Assembly (NCBI GenBank): GCA_945859605.1
Contig: OX243827.1
Span: 21,323,968-21,387,967, forward strand
DNA: 64,000 nt
Direction: 5' to 3'
From: Lumbricus rubellus
Taxonomy: Eukaryota; Annelida; Clitellata; Crassiclitellata; Lumbricidae
Shown here: positions 10,750 to 19,754 of the stretch, one piece after another
Position numbering within the stretch: position 1 is the stretch's first letter
How the letters are laid out: every line of letters starts with the position of its first letter
Made by a program: the position numbers and the translations under genes
The notes under the pieces: model-generated
Seen by the model: only the letters and a program-made list of their open reading frames with translations
Database searches by the model: none
Told to the model about the DNA's origin: nothing

Positions 10750-10900
10750 CGCATAAGAATCTACACACTATAGCTACACACTAGAAGCAGGTCAACATCC
10801 GGGAATGTCAGTAGCTGCACACCTCTGTGGATGGAACTGTGTAGAAGAACTCTATGCACATATTATGTGGAGCTATGATACCACAATCTCAGCGAGCGTG
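10750..10900. repeat. Right imperfect terminal inverted repeat
   Basis: Inverted partner of 5541-5735. CTACACAC and TGTGGAGCTA motifs recur and the outer end is AGCGAGCGTG next to TA. The first exon starts just inside it. Confidence 0.5.
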
Positions 10901-10999
10901 TATCCTCTTACTTTCATTTCCTTTCCGCGGATTCGATTTCTCTATATTATTATCATCGGCTTCTTTTCTCCATCATTGGTCATTCCAGTCCTTTCTTTT

Positions 11000-11350
11000 A
11001 TTACGCACTGTCTCGGTGTCTGTCTGCCTGTGTGCCTCTCTATCTGTCTATCTGCCTGCTTGTCTATCTGTCTGCCTGTTTTATGCCTGCCTCTTCTGTC
11101 TGTCCCTCTATCTGTGTGACTGTCATTGTGTCATTGTGTGGTTGTCGGAATATGCCTGCCTGTTTGTCAGTCTGTATGTGTGTGTGTAATACTGTGTATG
11201 TATAGCTGCTGTTTGTTTGCTGGCTATATCTACATATGTTTCTGATTGTATTTTTGAGTGTCCTTCTGCACTCCTGAGTGTGTTTGTGTGGTTGTGTTTC
11301 TGTCTGTCCGTCCGTCTGTTTGTCTGTCTGTCTGTCTGTTTGTCTTATGC
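11000..11350. repeat. Imperfect (CTGT)/(CTGC)n tract
   Basis: Degenerate tetranucleotide repeat, densest at 11025-11110 and 11300-11345. The Cys/Leu-rich frames here are repeat-driven. Confidence 0.8.
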
Positions 11351-11596
11351 TGATGTCTTTGTCTGGTTTTTTTTATGTCCACCAGGCAGTTCACGTTCAT
11401 AAGAGAATTGACAAATTACCAAATAGACGATTAAGAATTAATTAAGATACAATGAGGCATTCACACAAAATTTATGTTTCATTCCCCCTCTTTGAATCTG
11501 CTATTTTGAATCTTCTTTTTCATCCCAGTACGTTGACCCGACCTCACTCACCCGTTGGGTTTAAATAGGGATATCGTTTTGAAGCTTGGAAGCGAG

Positions 11597-11806
11597 ATCC
11601 TGCGTGGCCGAGTGGGTTGTAGCCTGCTCGCCGCGCCGGCGGCCCGGATTTGATTCCCGGTCAGAGATTAATTTCTCGGATCTTTACTGCGGGTGGCTCG
11701 GTCGCAATATAAACGTGGAGTGTGAGGTTGTACTCTGCCTCCGACACTAATCATCTTCGATATGAAACAGTGTCGTTAAGCCTGAATACAACAACATACA
11801 TACTGT
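11597..11806 (+). mobile_element. SINE-B, tRNA-Ser-like head, full length
   Basis: An A-box-like GCGTGGCCGAGTGGGTTGTA and a B box GGATTTGATTCCC are about 35 bp apart. The body runs through GCGGGTGGCTCGGTCGCAA and ACACTAATCATCTTCGA to GTGTCGTTAAGCCTGAA, with an ACAACA tail. A reverse copy is at 49897-50112 and a tail fragment at 32716-32757. Internal pol III promoter boxes are expected from the tRNA ancestry. Confidence 0.85.
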
Positions 11807-11879
11807 GAAGTAACACTGTTAAATATGTTAGCCTTTTGCTGTCACTTCCGAATATAACAACAAGGAGCTTGGAAGCAAA

Positions 11880-12215
11880 TGTTGTTTACTTAAAAGGTAT
11901 AACGTGGCATATCGTAACATAAGTGGGCATTGCATGGCATCGTATATGACATGACATATAACGTGATAAAGAAAATGTCACATCACAGGATAACATTGCG
12001 TGACATGTGGCAATAACTCGACATTAAAGTCGCATTATATACATGACGTGTGGAATTCACTGGTATTACGTATAATCCGAAATGAGATAAGGCCTAATTA
12101 TTGACAAGATGATTATATGATCAAAAGGTGCGTCGGATAAAATGGCGCGATTTGACGTGATATGGCATGACAAGACAGCACATTATAGGATGAAATGACA
12201 ATTATACATAAAATG
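11880..12215. repeat. Decayed short-period repeat
   Basis: TGGCAT, ATGACATG, ATAACGTGA and TGACGTG recur at irregular 10-25 bp spacing. It looks like an old tandem array now scrambled. Non-coding. Confidence 0.4.
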
Positions 12216-12221
12216 GCGGTC

Positions 12222-12222
12222 T

Positions 12223-12263
<41 letters not shown>

Positions 12264-12267
12264 TATT

Positions 12268-12299
<32 letters not shown>

Positions 12300-12300
12300 C
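12222..12300. repeat. (TA)n microsatellite
   Basis: Two long AT runs around TATAATTATATTTATA. Confidence 0.9.
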
Positions 12301-12770
12301 GTCTGCTTCTTCTGAAGTCCGTCGTCGTTTCTCAGACATCATCATTTAGTCGTGTTGCCATGGTGATATCGGTCGTCATCAGCAGTTCATGGAAGACGGC
12401 GTAGAGTGACGTCATGTACATCAGCAGACGACCTTTTTTTAAACCGCGCTTGTCCTTATTGCAGTAGCATTGACCGCTGCAGTCTGGTTCAATGTTCCGA
12501 GGCAGGTTGGCCTCTTAAGGCGGTCTGGTCTTGATGTAATTGAGCTGGAATAGGGGCGGGGGGCAGGGGGTAGTTGTAGCGACGAGCCCATCGTGTCCCC
12601 TAGTGGGACTGACCGCTGGTCTCCGACTATTGGTTTGGTGAACTGGAAAAGTCGGTGCGACCTTTTTGACCTGTTGGTGGAAAAATACAGTGAACGGCAC
12701 AGATTGTTTGACCGACTATCAAGTCATCTGTTAGAATGTCTCTATAAATCAAGAGCTATGATATAGAAGT
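12301..12770. other. No gene seen
   Basis: Moderately GC-rich unique DNA. The 61-codon minus frame at 12515-12700 has no splice or domain support. Confidence 0.45.
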
Positions 12771-12774
12771 GGGT

Positions 12775-13430
12775 TGGTGGGTGAGTGAGTGGTTGGATGG
12801 ATGGATAGATGGATTGTTTGGTGGATGTTAGATTGGTGGATGGATGGATGAATAGATGAAATAGATGGATTGCTGCCGCTGCATGGATTGATGGATGTAT
12901 GCAGAGGCCTGCTATAGGTTAACACTTTGTCTTAGTTATGACTTGTTGTTATGCAATGGTGATGGACGGAGGGAGGGAGGGAGGCAGGGAGGGAGGGAGG
13001 GATTGAGGGAGAGAGGGCGGCCATCTGCTGGTCTTGTGGATTGATGGAGTATGTAAGAAACATTGGTTGATAGATAGATGAATGGATCATTTCCTGGGTT
13101 AATGAGTGATTGATAATTGATTGATTGATGATTGATTGACTGGTGATTGATTGATTGGTGATTGATTGACTGGTGATTGATTGACTGGTGATTGATTGAC
13201 TGGTGATTGATTGACTGGTGATTGATTGACTGGTGATTGATTGAGTGGTGATTAATTCACTTATGATTGATTGACTGATGATTGATTGATGATTGGTTGA
13301 TCGATAATTGATTGGTTAATTTATTGATGATTGATTGGTCGGTGATTGATCGATAGACTGATTATTGATTGATTGGCTAACAATTGATTGATTGATTGAT
13401 TATTGATTGACCGGTCATTGATTTATGTAT
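12775..13430. repeat. (GGAT)n, (GGGA)n and (GATT)n tracts with a 15-bp subarray
   Basis: GGATGGAT at 12795-12895, GGGAGGGA at 12967-13015, then GATTGATT to 13430. At 13137-13255 about eight CTGGTGATTGATTGA units of 15 bp are nearly identical. Confidence 0.85.
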
Positions 13431-13570
13431 TTCACATGAGACTTAGGCTACACGCTATGAAGCATTTAACCTGGGATTCGTTCGGTCTGTCAGATTTGTT
13501 GATCTGAGAAATCGTGCTGTGCACAGCGTTTATGATACTCTGTCAGGCAAAAGTTGATTCACGTCCAAAG

Positions 13571-14190
13571 CAATGAATTATTCATCAAAGTAATGAATTA
13601 TTCATCAAAGTAATGAATTATTCATCAAAGTAATGAATTATTCATTAAAGTAATGAATTATTCATCAAAGTAATGAATTATTCATCAAAGTAATGAATTA
13701 TTCATCAAAGTAATGAATTATTCATCAAAGTAATGAATTATTCATCAAAGTAATGAATTATTCATCAAAGTAATGAATTATTCATCAAAGTAATGAATTA
13801 TTCATCAAAGTAATGAATTATTCATCAAAGTAATGAATTATTCATCAAAGTAATGAATTATTCATCAAAGTAATGAATTATTCATCAAAGTAATGAATTA
13901 TTCATCAAAGTAATGAATTATTCATCAAAGTAATGAATTATTCATCAAAGTAATGAATTATTCATCAAAGTAATGAATTATTCATCAAAGTAATGAATTA
14001 TTCATCAAAGTAATGAATTATTCATCAAAGTAATGAATTATTCATCAAAGTAATGAATTATTCATCAAAGTAATGAATTATTCATCAAAGTAATGAATTA
14101 TTCATCAAAGTAATGAATTATTCATCAAAGTAATGAATTATTCATCAAAGTAATGAATTATTCATCAAAGTAATGAATTATTCATCAACG
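13571..14190. repeat. 20-bp satellite, 31 units, near-perfect
   Basis: Unit TAATGAATTATTCATCAAAG repeats exactly every 20 bp from 13571 to 14190. By eye only three units deviate, each by one base: first base of the array, ATTAAAG at 13641-13650, and ACG in the last. Each unit has an inverted repeat ATGAAT-T-ATTCAT and a homeodomain-type TAATGAATTA. The homogeneity implies very recent amplification. Confidence 0.97.
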
Positions 14191-14417
14191 GCAGCAGGCT
14201 CTGATTGCCAGAGTTGGTCCCCTTCGTCTCGCGTATGCCTGCTCTATCCTTAGAATATATTTTCGATGGGATATTCGGCAGTTTCTATACATTCTTGGAC
14301 ATATTCTGTTTCATGTGGGCATCCGTGGAATATTTCCAATGAGATTTTATTTTCTCTTGAATCTGGACATTGTTGGAATATGTCCAGTAAGATATCTTGT
14401 TGCATTTGGGCATACTT

Positions 14418-14650
14418 CGAGTATTTACTTGGAAAATTCCCAATAAAGTCTTTGGAATATTTCCGAATATTTACTTGGAAAATTTCCAATAAAGTCTTTG
14501 GAATATTTCCGAATATTTACTTGGAAAATTTCCAATAAAGTCTTTGGAATATTTCCGAATATTTACTTGGAAAATTTCCAATAAGGTCTTTGGAATACTT
14601 CCGAATGTTTACTTGAAAATTTTCGAACACGATCTTTGGAATATTTCCAA
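14418..14650. repeat. 46-bp tandem repeat, about five units
   Basis: Units run CGAATATTTACTTGGAAAAT, TTCCAATAAAGTCTTTGGAA, TATTTC. The first and last units are diverged. Related GGAATATTTCCAAT fragments are scattered at 14310-14400. The frame through it is repeat-derived. Confidence 0.9.
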
Positions 14651-14749
14651 TGAGGTATCGTGTTGCATTTGGACATCCTTGGACTTATGCTCTGTTGCAT
14701 TTATGCACCATTTTCCACCTGATAGGCTAACCTATTTGTAGACATTCTC

Positions 14750-15170
14750 CACTGTACATATATAGGCCTATTAGCCAACTCATTTGTTGTCATTGTACTC
14801 AAGATGATACATGTACATATAAACTAATTCATTACCCCGTATTTGGACACAGTTCCAGAAACGGCTGCCACACTCAATTCAAGGTTAACAGCCATAACAA
14901 ATTGCCAACCAGTGCAAAGAAGTTCGTTAAGTCGGTTGTATAAGTCGTCGTCGTCGGCGTTTGAAAGACACGACCGACCGTATAGTACTACCGCGGACAA
15001 ACAGAGTCGAAGAAGTGGTACTTATAGTTCAAAATACTCTAAGTGATTTACGGTCTTCGCCGCTGCCTCGGCTTTCCACAGAATTTTTATCTCTGTGTCA
15101 TGTATAATGCAATGCGGTGGGCCATTAATGCTAGCCACATGCTAGAAAGACATATCAAGTGAAGAACGTC
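14750..15170. other. No gene seen
   Basis: Unique DNA. The frame 14843-15046 has no clear exon borders or recognisable domain. Confidence 0.45.
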
Positions 15171-15177
15171 TAATGAC

Positions 15178-15690
15178 GTTGGGAGAAGGAGGAGCAGGAG
15201 GAGGAGAACGAGGAGAAAGTGGAGGAGGAGGACAACGAGGAAGAGGAGGAGAACAGCGAGGAGGATAAAGAGGAGGAGAACAGCGAGGAGGATAAAGAGG
15301 AGGAGGAGGACAATGAGGAGTAGGAGGAGGAGGACAACGAGGAGGAGGACAACGAGGAGGAAGAGGAGGAGGAAGAGTAGGACAACGAGGAAGAGGAGTA
15401 CAACGAGGACGAGGAGGAGGAAGATAGGAGGAGGAGGACAATGAGAAGGAGGAGGATAGGAGGAGGAGGATAATGAGGAGGAGGACAACGAGGAGGAGGA
15501 GGAGGAGGAGGGCAAGGAGGAGGAGGTCTACGAGGGGGAGGAGGAGGAGGAGGACAACGCGGAGGACAACGAGAAGGAGGAGGACAACGAGGAGAAGGAA
15601 GAGGAGTACAACGAGGAGGACAACAACAACGAGGAGGAGGACGACAACGAGGAGGAGGAGGAAAAGGAGGAGGGGCGGAGTAAAAAGAAG
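15178..15690 (+). repeat. (GGA)n/(GGACAAC GAG)n homopurine-rich tract
   Basis: About 510 bp, plus strand nearly all purine with periodic ACAAC interruptions. Open in most frames on both strands; no coding support. Confidence 0.9.
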
Positions 15691-15813
15691 AAATCAAACG
15701 TGAATGCGAATGCTAAGGGCGGCTGTCTTATAAACTATCGCTCGCTGTTGTGAGCCGTGCTTATTATTGCGGTGGTGTGCGCAACGCTTATAGACAAAAT
15801 GGACGCCTGCTTG

Positions 15814-15814
<1 letters not shown>

Positions 15815-15843
<29 letters not shown>
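15815..15843 (+). repeat. (CTG)n trinucleotide run, about 9 units
   Basis: Uninterrupted CTG within a frame (15750-16253) that would read polyalanine and then a CTGT microsatellite. I do not consider that frame a gene. Confidence 0.85.
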
Positions 15844-15844
<1 letters not shown>

Positions 15845-15947
15845 GGGCGATAATCGTATTTTAGAAATCGTCGCGCAATTGAGGAAATGTGTTGAGAGAT
15901 TTTCTAATCATCATCATTTCCGTCGAGTGTCTAATCATCATTTTCGA

Positions 15948-16225
15948 CGGAGTGTCTGTCTGTGTGTCTGTCTGTCTGTCTGTCTGGCACATCGGTCTGT
16001 CTGTTTGTCTGCCAGACAGACAAACAGGCAGGCAGACACACAGGCAGGAAAGAAGGCAGACATTCCGGCTGTCTGTCTGTCAACCGCTTGGAAGCTCTCT
16101 GACTGTCAGTCTGTTAGTTTGTTAATCTTGTTAGTCTTCCTGCCTGCCTGTCTCTGTCTGTCTGTCTGTCTTCTGCCTGTCTGTCTGTCTGCCTGCCTGC
16201 CTGTCTGTCTGTCTGTCCAGCAATT
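15948..16225. repeat. (CTGT)n-(CAGA)n-(CTGT)n with strand switch
   Basis: CTGT repeats to about 16010, then their complement to 16060, then CTGT again. The switch point forms a perfect 11-bp hairpin: CTGTTTGTCTG (16001-16011), 5-nt loop, CAGACAAACAG (16017-16027). CAACCGCTTGGAAGCTCTCT at 16080 recurs at 16337. Confidence 0.85.
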
Positions 16226-16364
16226 ATATAAAAGTCATTCTACCTATGTCTAGTTAATTCCTAGATGTCCTACTTGACTCCATCCTATAATTACAGTTTC
16301 TTTTAGTTATCTGGTCTCTCAACAGCCGGACTTGGACAACCGCTTGGAAGCTCTCTGACACGAC

Positions 16365-16420
16365 ACGGCGCTCGTGAATAAGCTGGTGCCTCGCACTTTT
16401 AGGTGAAATTTAGGAATTGC
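16365..16420. repeat. Interspersed repeat, also at 40205
   Basis: GCGCTCGTGAATAAGCTGGT then GCC(T/C)CGC is shared with 40205-40235. Flanks diverge. Family unknown. Confidence 0.55.
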
Positions 16421-16444
16421 AACATAAGTCTGAGAGATTGTTCG

Positions 16445-16453
16445 CACAATGCA

Positions 16454-16491
<38 letters not shown>

Positions 16492-16560
16492 CCAGTCAAT
16501 GTTTTATTGATGCCACTTCAAGGCATGGCACTCTTAATTAAAGGATGTGAACAAAATTAA
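16445..16560 (-). mobile_element. Retroposon 3' end with (TTGA)n tail
   Basis: (CAAT)n at 16456-16495 abuts GTTTTATTGATGCCACTTCA. In reverse this is a 3' end with AATAAA followed by ATTGA repeats. Confidence 0.45.
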
Positions 16561-16657
16561 ATGGCGACAATGGGAGATCCATAGCGCAAGATTAATTATT
16601 ACTGAAACATTTTAATTAGACCCTTCAGTGTGTAGTAACAACATTGTTGTTCCGTAG

Positions 16658-16710
16658 TTAAAAAAATATTCGTTTAATCAGAAATCAAGTTGACAAGCCG
16701 CAACACAGTT
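16658..16710 (-). mobile_element. R1 retroposon tail, diverged copy
   Basis: GTTTAATCAGAAATCAAGTT then GACAAGCCGCAACACAGTTA matches the R1 pattern (GACAGACCGCAACCGGTTAC) seen at 43581, 31706 and, inverted, 45642. Confidence 0.5.
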
Positions 16711-17615
16711 ACAATATGAAGAGAAAAATAGTTTATAAAATAATTAGTTTGTTCATTGTTCGCGGGTGACTTTTATTTATTAATTTTAAACTACCGGTAG
16801 ATGTGGTTGAGGTTGTGATTGAATTCCTCGGAATTTCTATTTATAGGCTATTCATTTGGCAGCTGAGTTCTAAGAAACCCGCGACCTATATATAGGCCTA
16901 CTCATTGACGACACTTGTCAACACAAGAAATTTGTTCACCCAGTTATATTTGATCAGATCCTTGGTATTTTGGGGTTGCTGAATTTAAAAGTGAAGGTGG
17001 TTTTTCAAGTTGGCTCTAGTTTTATGGGCACTTCCCAAAAGTTCACAGTAGCCATTTGTGTAGAGCGTTATAAGCAAGTATAATGTAAAATTGTAAATGA
17101 ATTGTAATGAAATTAGATTTAAATTTGATATAATGTTCTACAGAAAGTGCAAATAAAAGATAGTGAATAATTTAAAAAAATTTAACTTGTGCAAAATAGA
17201 GACACATGATATTTTTCTGTAGTAAATGTGAAGAGGCTGCTTAAGCAATCTTTAAACAATCCTAGTGCATTCTTGTGGCGTATATTGTCTAGTGAATTAG
17301 ATAAAAAATAGAGAAAACATAACAGACTTAACTGCTATAGACGATGTAGAAGGGTGCCAGGATTTTAAACTGGACAGGAACTATAGGAATTAAATGTCAG
17401 CTATTTGCACTGAAAAGTTCCAGATGCTGAAAGAGAGTAAGGACAGAGCGGACAGATTTTATGCAGTCGTAGAGGCCTGACTTAACCATCGGAGTTGAAA
17501 AACATGCAGGATGAATAGCCGTGCGTGTGTCATCGCCACATCAGTGGTGATGTAATTATGGGCTTGAAATTATATCCAGTCGATTCTGGAAAGCCCTGGA
17601 CGAGAGAGACGTGTA
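16711..17615. other. No gene seen
   Basis: AT-rich unique DNA with stops in all frames. Confidence 0.5.
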
Positions 17616-17619
17616 CACA

Positions 17620-18425
17620 AAGAGGAGGATGGGAGGATGTGGAATTGGAGGAGTAAAAGTAGGAGGAGGAGGGGGAGAGGAGGAAAAGGAAGAGGAGGAG
17701 AGGAGGAGGAGGAGAAGGAAGAGGAGTGGAGGAAGAGGAAGAGAAGGAAGAGGAGATGAGGAGGATGAGAGGAGGAAAAGGAAGAGGAGGAGGAGGAGGA
17801 GATGGAGGAGATGGAGGAGGAGTGGAGGAAAAGGAAGAGAAGGAGGAGGAGAGGAGGAGGAGGAAAAGGAAGAGAAGGAGGAGATGGAGGAGATGGAGGA
17901 GGAGTGGAGGAAAAGGAAGAGAAGGAGGAGATGGAGGAGATGGAGGAGGAGAGGAGGAAATGGAAGAGAAAGAGAGGAGGAGGAGGCAGGGAAGTAGGGG
18001 GAATAGTGTCGGAAGAAGAAGAAGAGGAGGATGAACAGAAAGAGAGGAAGCATGAGTGAAGAAGAGTGAGAGAAGGAGGTGCATGGAGAATGAATAGAAT
18101 GAGGTGGATGAAGAGGAGGAGGGAAGAATAGGACTAGTGCGAGGGGATGACAGGAGAGGAGAAGGAGGAGGAGGAGGAGGCAGACAAGCAGGAGGAATAC
18201 AAGTAGAAGAGAGGGGGAGGAGGAGGAGGAGGAGGAGGAGGAGAAGAAGAAAGAGTGGCAAAGAAGGAGGAACAATAGGAGAAGAAAGAGTGGCAAAGAA
18301 GGAGGAACAATAGGGGAAGGAAGAGTGGCAAAGAAGGAGGAACAATAGGAGAAGGAAGAGTGGCAAAGAAGGAGGAACAATAGGAGAAGGAAGAGTGGCA
18401 AAGAAGGAGGAACAAGTAGTTAAGG
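17620..18425 (+). repeat. ~800-bp homopurine (GGA/GAA) tract with a 35-bp subarray
   Basis: Longest purine tract in the window. At 18244-18418 about five units of 35 bp repeat (GAAGAGTGGCAAAGAAGGAG then GAACAATAGGAGAAG). The 388-codon minus frame 17530-18696 (Ser/Pro/Leu) is created by it. Confidence 0.92.
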
Positions 18426-18833
18426 AGAAGAAAATTGAAGAATAGAAGGAGGAGAGGAAGGAGCAGGATACGGCGGCGGCAAAGTAGTAACAGAGGAATA
18501 AGAAAAGATCCATGGAAGAGACCGGCAAGGAGGAAAGAGGAGGAGGAGGGGAAGTAGAAACCTGGAAACTAAGAGGTCTCATTGACACAAAGACCTGACT
18601 CGGGAAGAGCAGAGCGGATGAAAGAGGCAGCGCCGCACAGAGTATAATATAATATAGTGGGGCCACTGGGGCGGCTGTGGCTACCGGATGCTGCAACTGT
18701 ATGCAACGAAAGAAGGCAACCGACTCCCACTGAAAAGCCGAATCCTTTTGAGGTGTACACTACTTAGTTACAGCTTATCTATCCATTCAGACAAAGCCAG
18801 AGAGGATCATCGCCCGTGCACGAAGCGCTCATC

Positions 18834-18841
18834 TCAGCGTC
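18834..18841. repeat. 8-bp target site duplication (left)
   Basis: TCAGCGTC, repeated at 19301-19308 on the other side of the MITE. Confidence 0.75.
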
Positions 18842-19300
18842 CAGCGTTGCCACTCTAAAAAATTTAACAAAACCAAGTTGGTCGGTCGAAAAAACCCAAG
18901 AAAACCCAAGTTGCCCAAATCTTCCAAAATTTTCACAAATTTTCGCCCAAAAAATTCTGATGACCATTTTTTTTCAGTCGTCCGTCCAAAAATTTCCGTG
19001 AAATCTTAACCATTTTCCCGTCCAAAAAAATCTGATGACCTTTTTTTTAGTCATTTGCCCCAAATCTTCAGAAATGTCGAAAAATTCCCGGTTCCCAAGC
19101 AAAAAACCCAAGTTTTGCCTGAAAAAACCCAAGTTTTTCCCGAAAAAAACCCATTTCCCAAGTTCGTGAGAAAAACCCCAAGATTTTTTGTGGCCAAAAA
19201 ACCCCAAGAAAAAACCCAAGTTCATCGCAAAAAACCCATTTCTCAAGTTCGGATAAAAAACCCAAGATCTTGTGAAAAAACCCAAGGAGTGGCAACGCTC
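18842..19300. mobile_element. hAT-type MITE, 459 bp
   Basis: Ends CAGCGTTGCCACTC and GAGTGGCAACGCTC are inverted apart from the last base, and TCAGCGTC flanks both sides. An 8-bp TSD with CAG-starting TIRs is the hAT pattern. The interior is repetitive AAAAACCCAAG / CCCATTTCCCAAG with TCTGATGACC twice, and has no transposase. Confidence 0.8.
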
Positions 19301-19587
19301 TCAGCGTCTGACCAGTCAGTGCGCCAACCAACTAACGGGTGGTGGTATCAGCCCGCTCTATAGGCTATAGACCCCCCCCCACCCCGACATTTTTGCCGTA
19401 GCAACCCCCTCCCTTGGTTGGTGTGTCGGTGGGTTGGTCGGTGGTGATGCTGACGCTGTGAACTGATTGCAAACAGATGTCAGAAATCGGAGACGATGAG
19501 CGTGTAAAAAAGACGACCGAGTCTGGATCTACGGGTGGTTGTGAGGTGATGGAGGATGCTGGACTGCTTGGGCTGCTGATACCCTAA

Positions 19588-19752
19588 GTATATACATAAT
19601 TATATATATGTATATATGTATATATATAATTATATATGTGTGTATTACTGTAGATGTATCTGTATGTATAAAATTATATATAGGATGATATATATATACA
19701 TGCATGATATATATATATATATATATATATAGATGATACTATGTGTATATTA
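19588..19752. repeat. (TA)n/(TATG)n tract
   Basis: TA-rich run that received the mariner insertion at its right edge. Confidence 0.85.
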
Positions 19753-19754
19753 TA

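Larger units (their letters stand above)
5541..10900 (-). mobile_element. Candidate 5.36-kb TA-flanked DNA transposon of unrecognised family
   Basis: The left end begins CACTCTCGTT after TA (5539-5540). The right end, read in reverse, begins CACGCTCGCT inside TA (10901-10902). The first ~25 bases match at about two thirds of positions. Both ends carry dense short TGTGTAG / CTACACA motifs and a shared CTAGTGTGTAG. Between them the DNA is AT-rich and almost free of the microsatellites that surround it. A minus-strand exon chain fills it exactly: first ATG 10741 just inside the right end, poly(A) signal 6225-6236 near the left end. I recognised no catalytic domain. It could instead be an ordinary gene flanked by two copies of an interspersed repeat. 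SINEs (5795-6016, 9150-9206) have landed inside it, so it is not very young. Confidence 0.5.

Noticed and set aside
13571..14190. CRISPR-like regular array
   Set aside because: Units are contiguous 20-mers without spacers, in a eukaryotic context with SINEs and introns.
14418..14650. NF-kB-like GGAAAATTTCC sites in the 46-bp repeat
   Set aside because: The match is loose, and AT-rich repeats generate such words readily. Not enough to call regulatory.
17530..18696. 388-codon minus-strand frame, Ser/Leu/Pro rich
   Set aside because: It lies almost wholly on the complement of a purine tract and other frames there are equally open. Low-complexity translation, no domain, no splice context.
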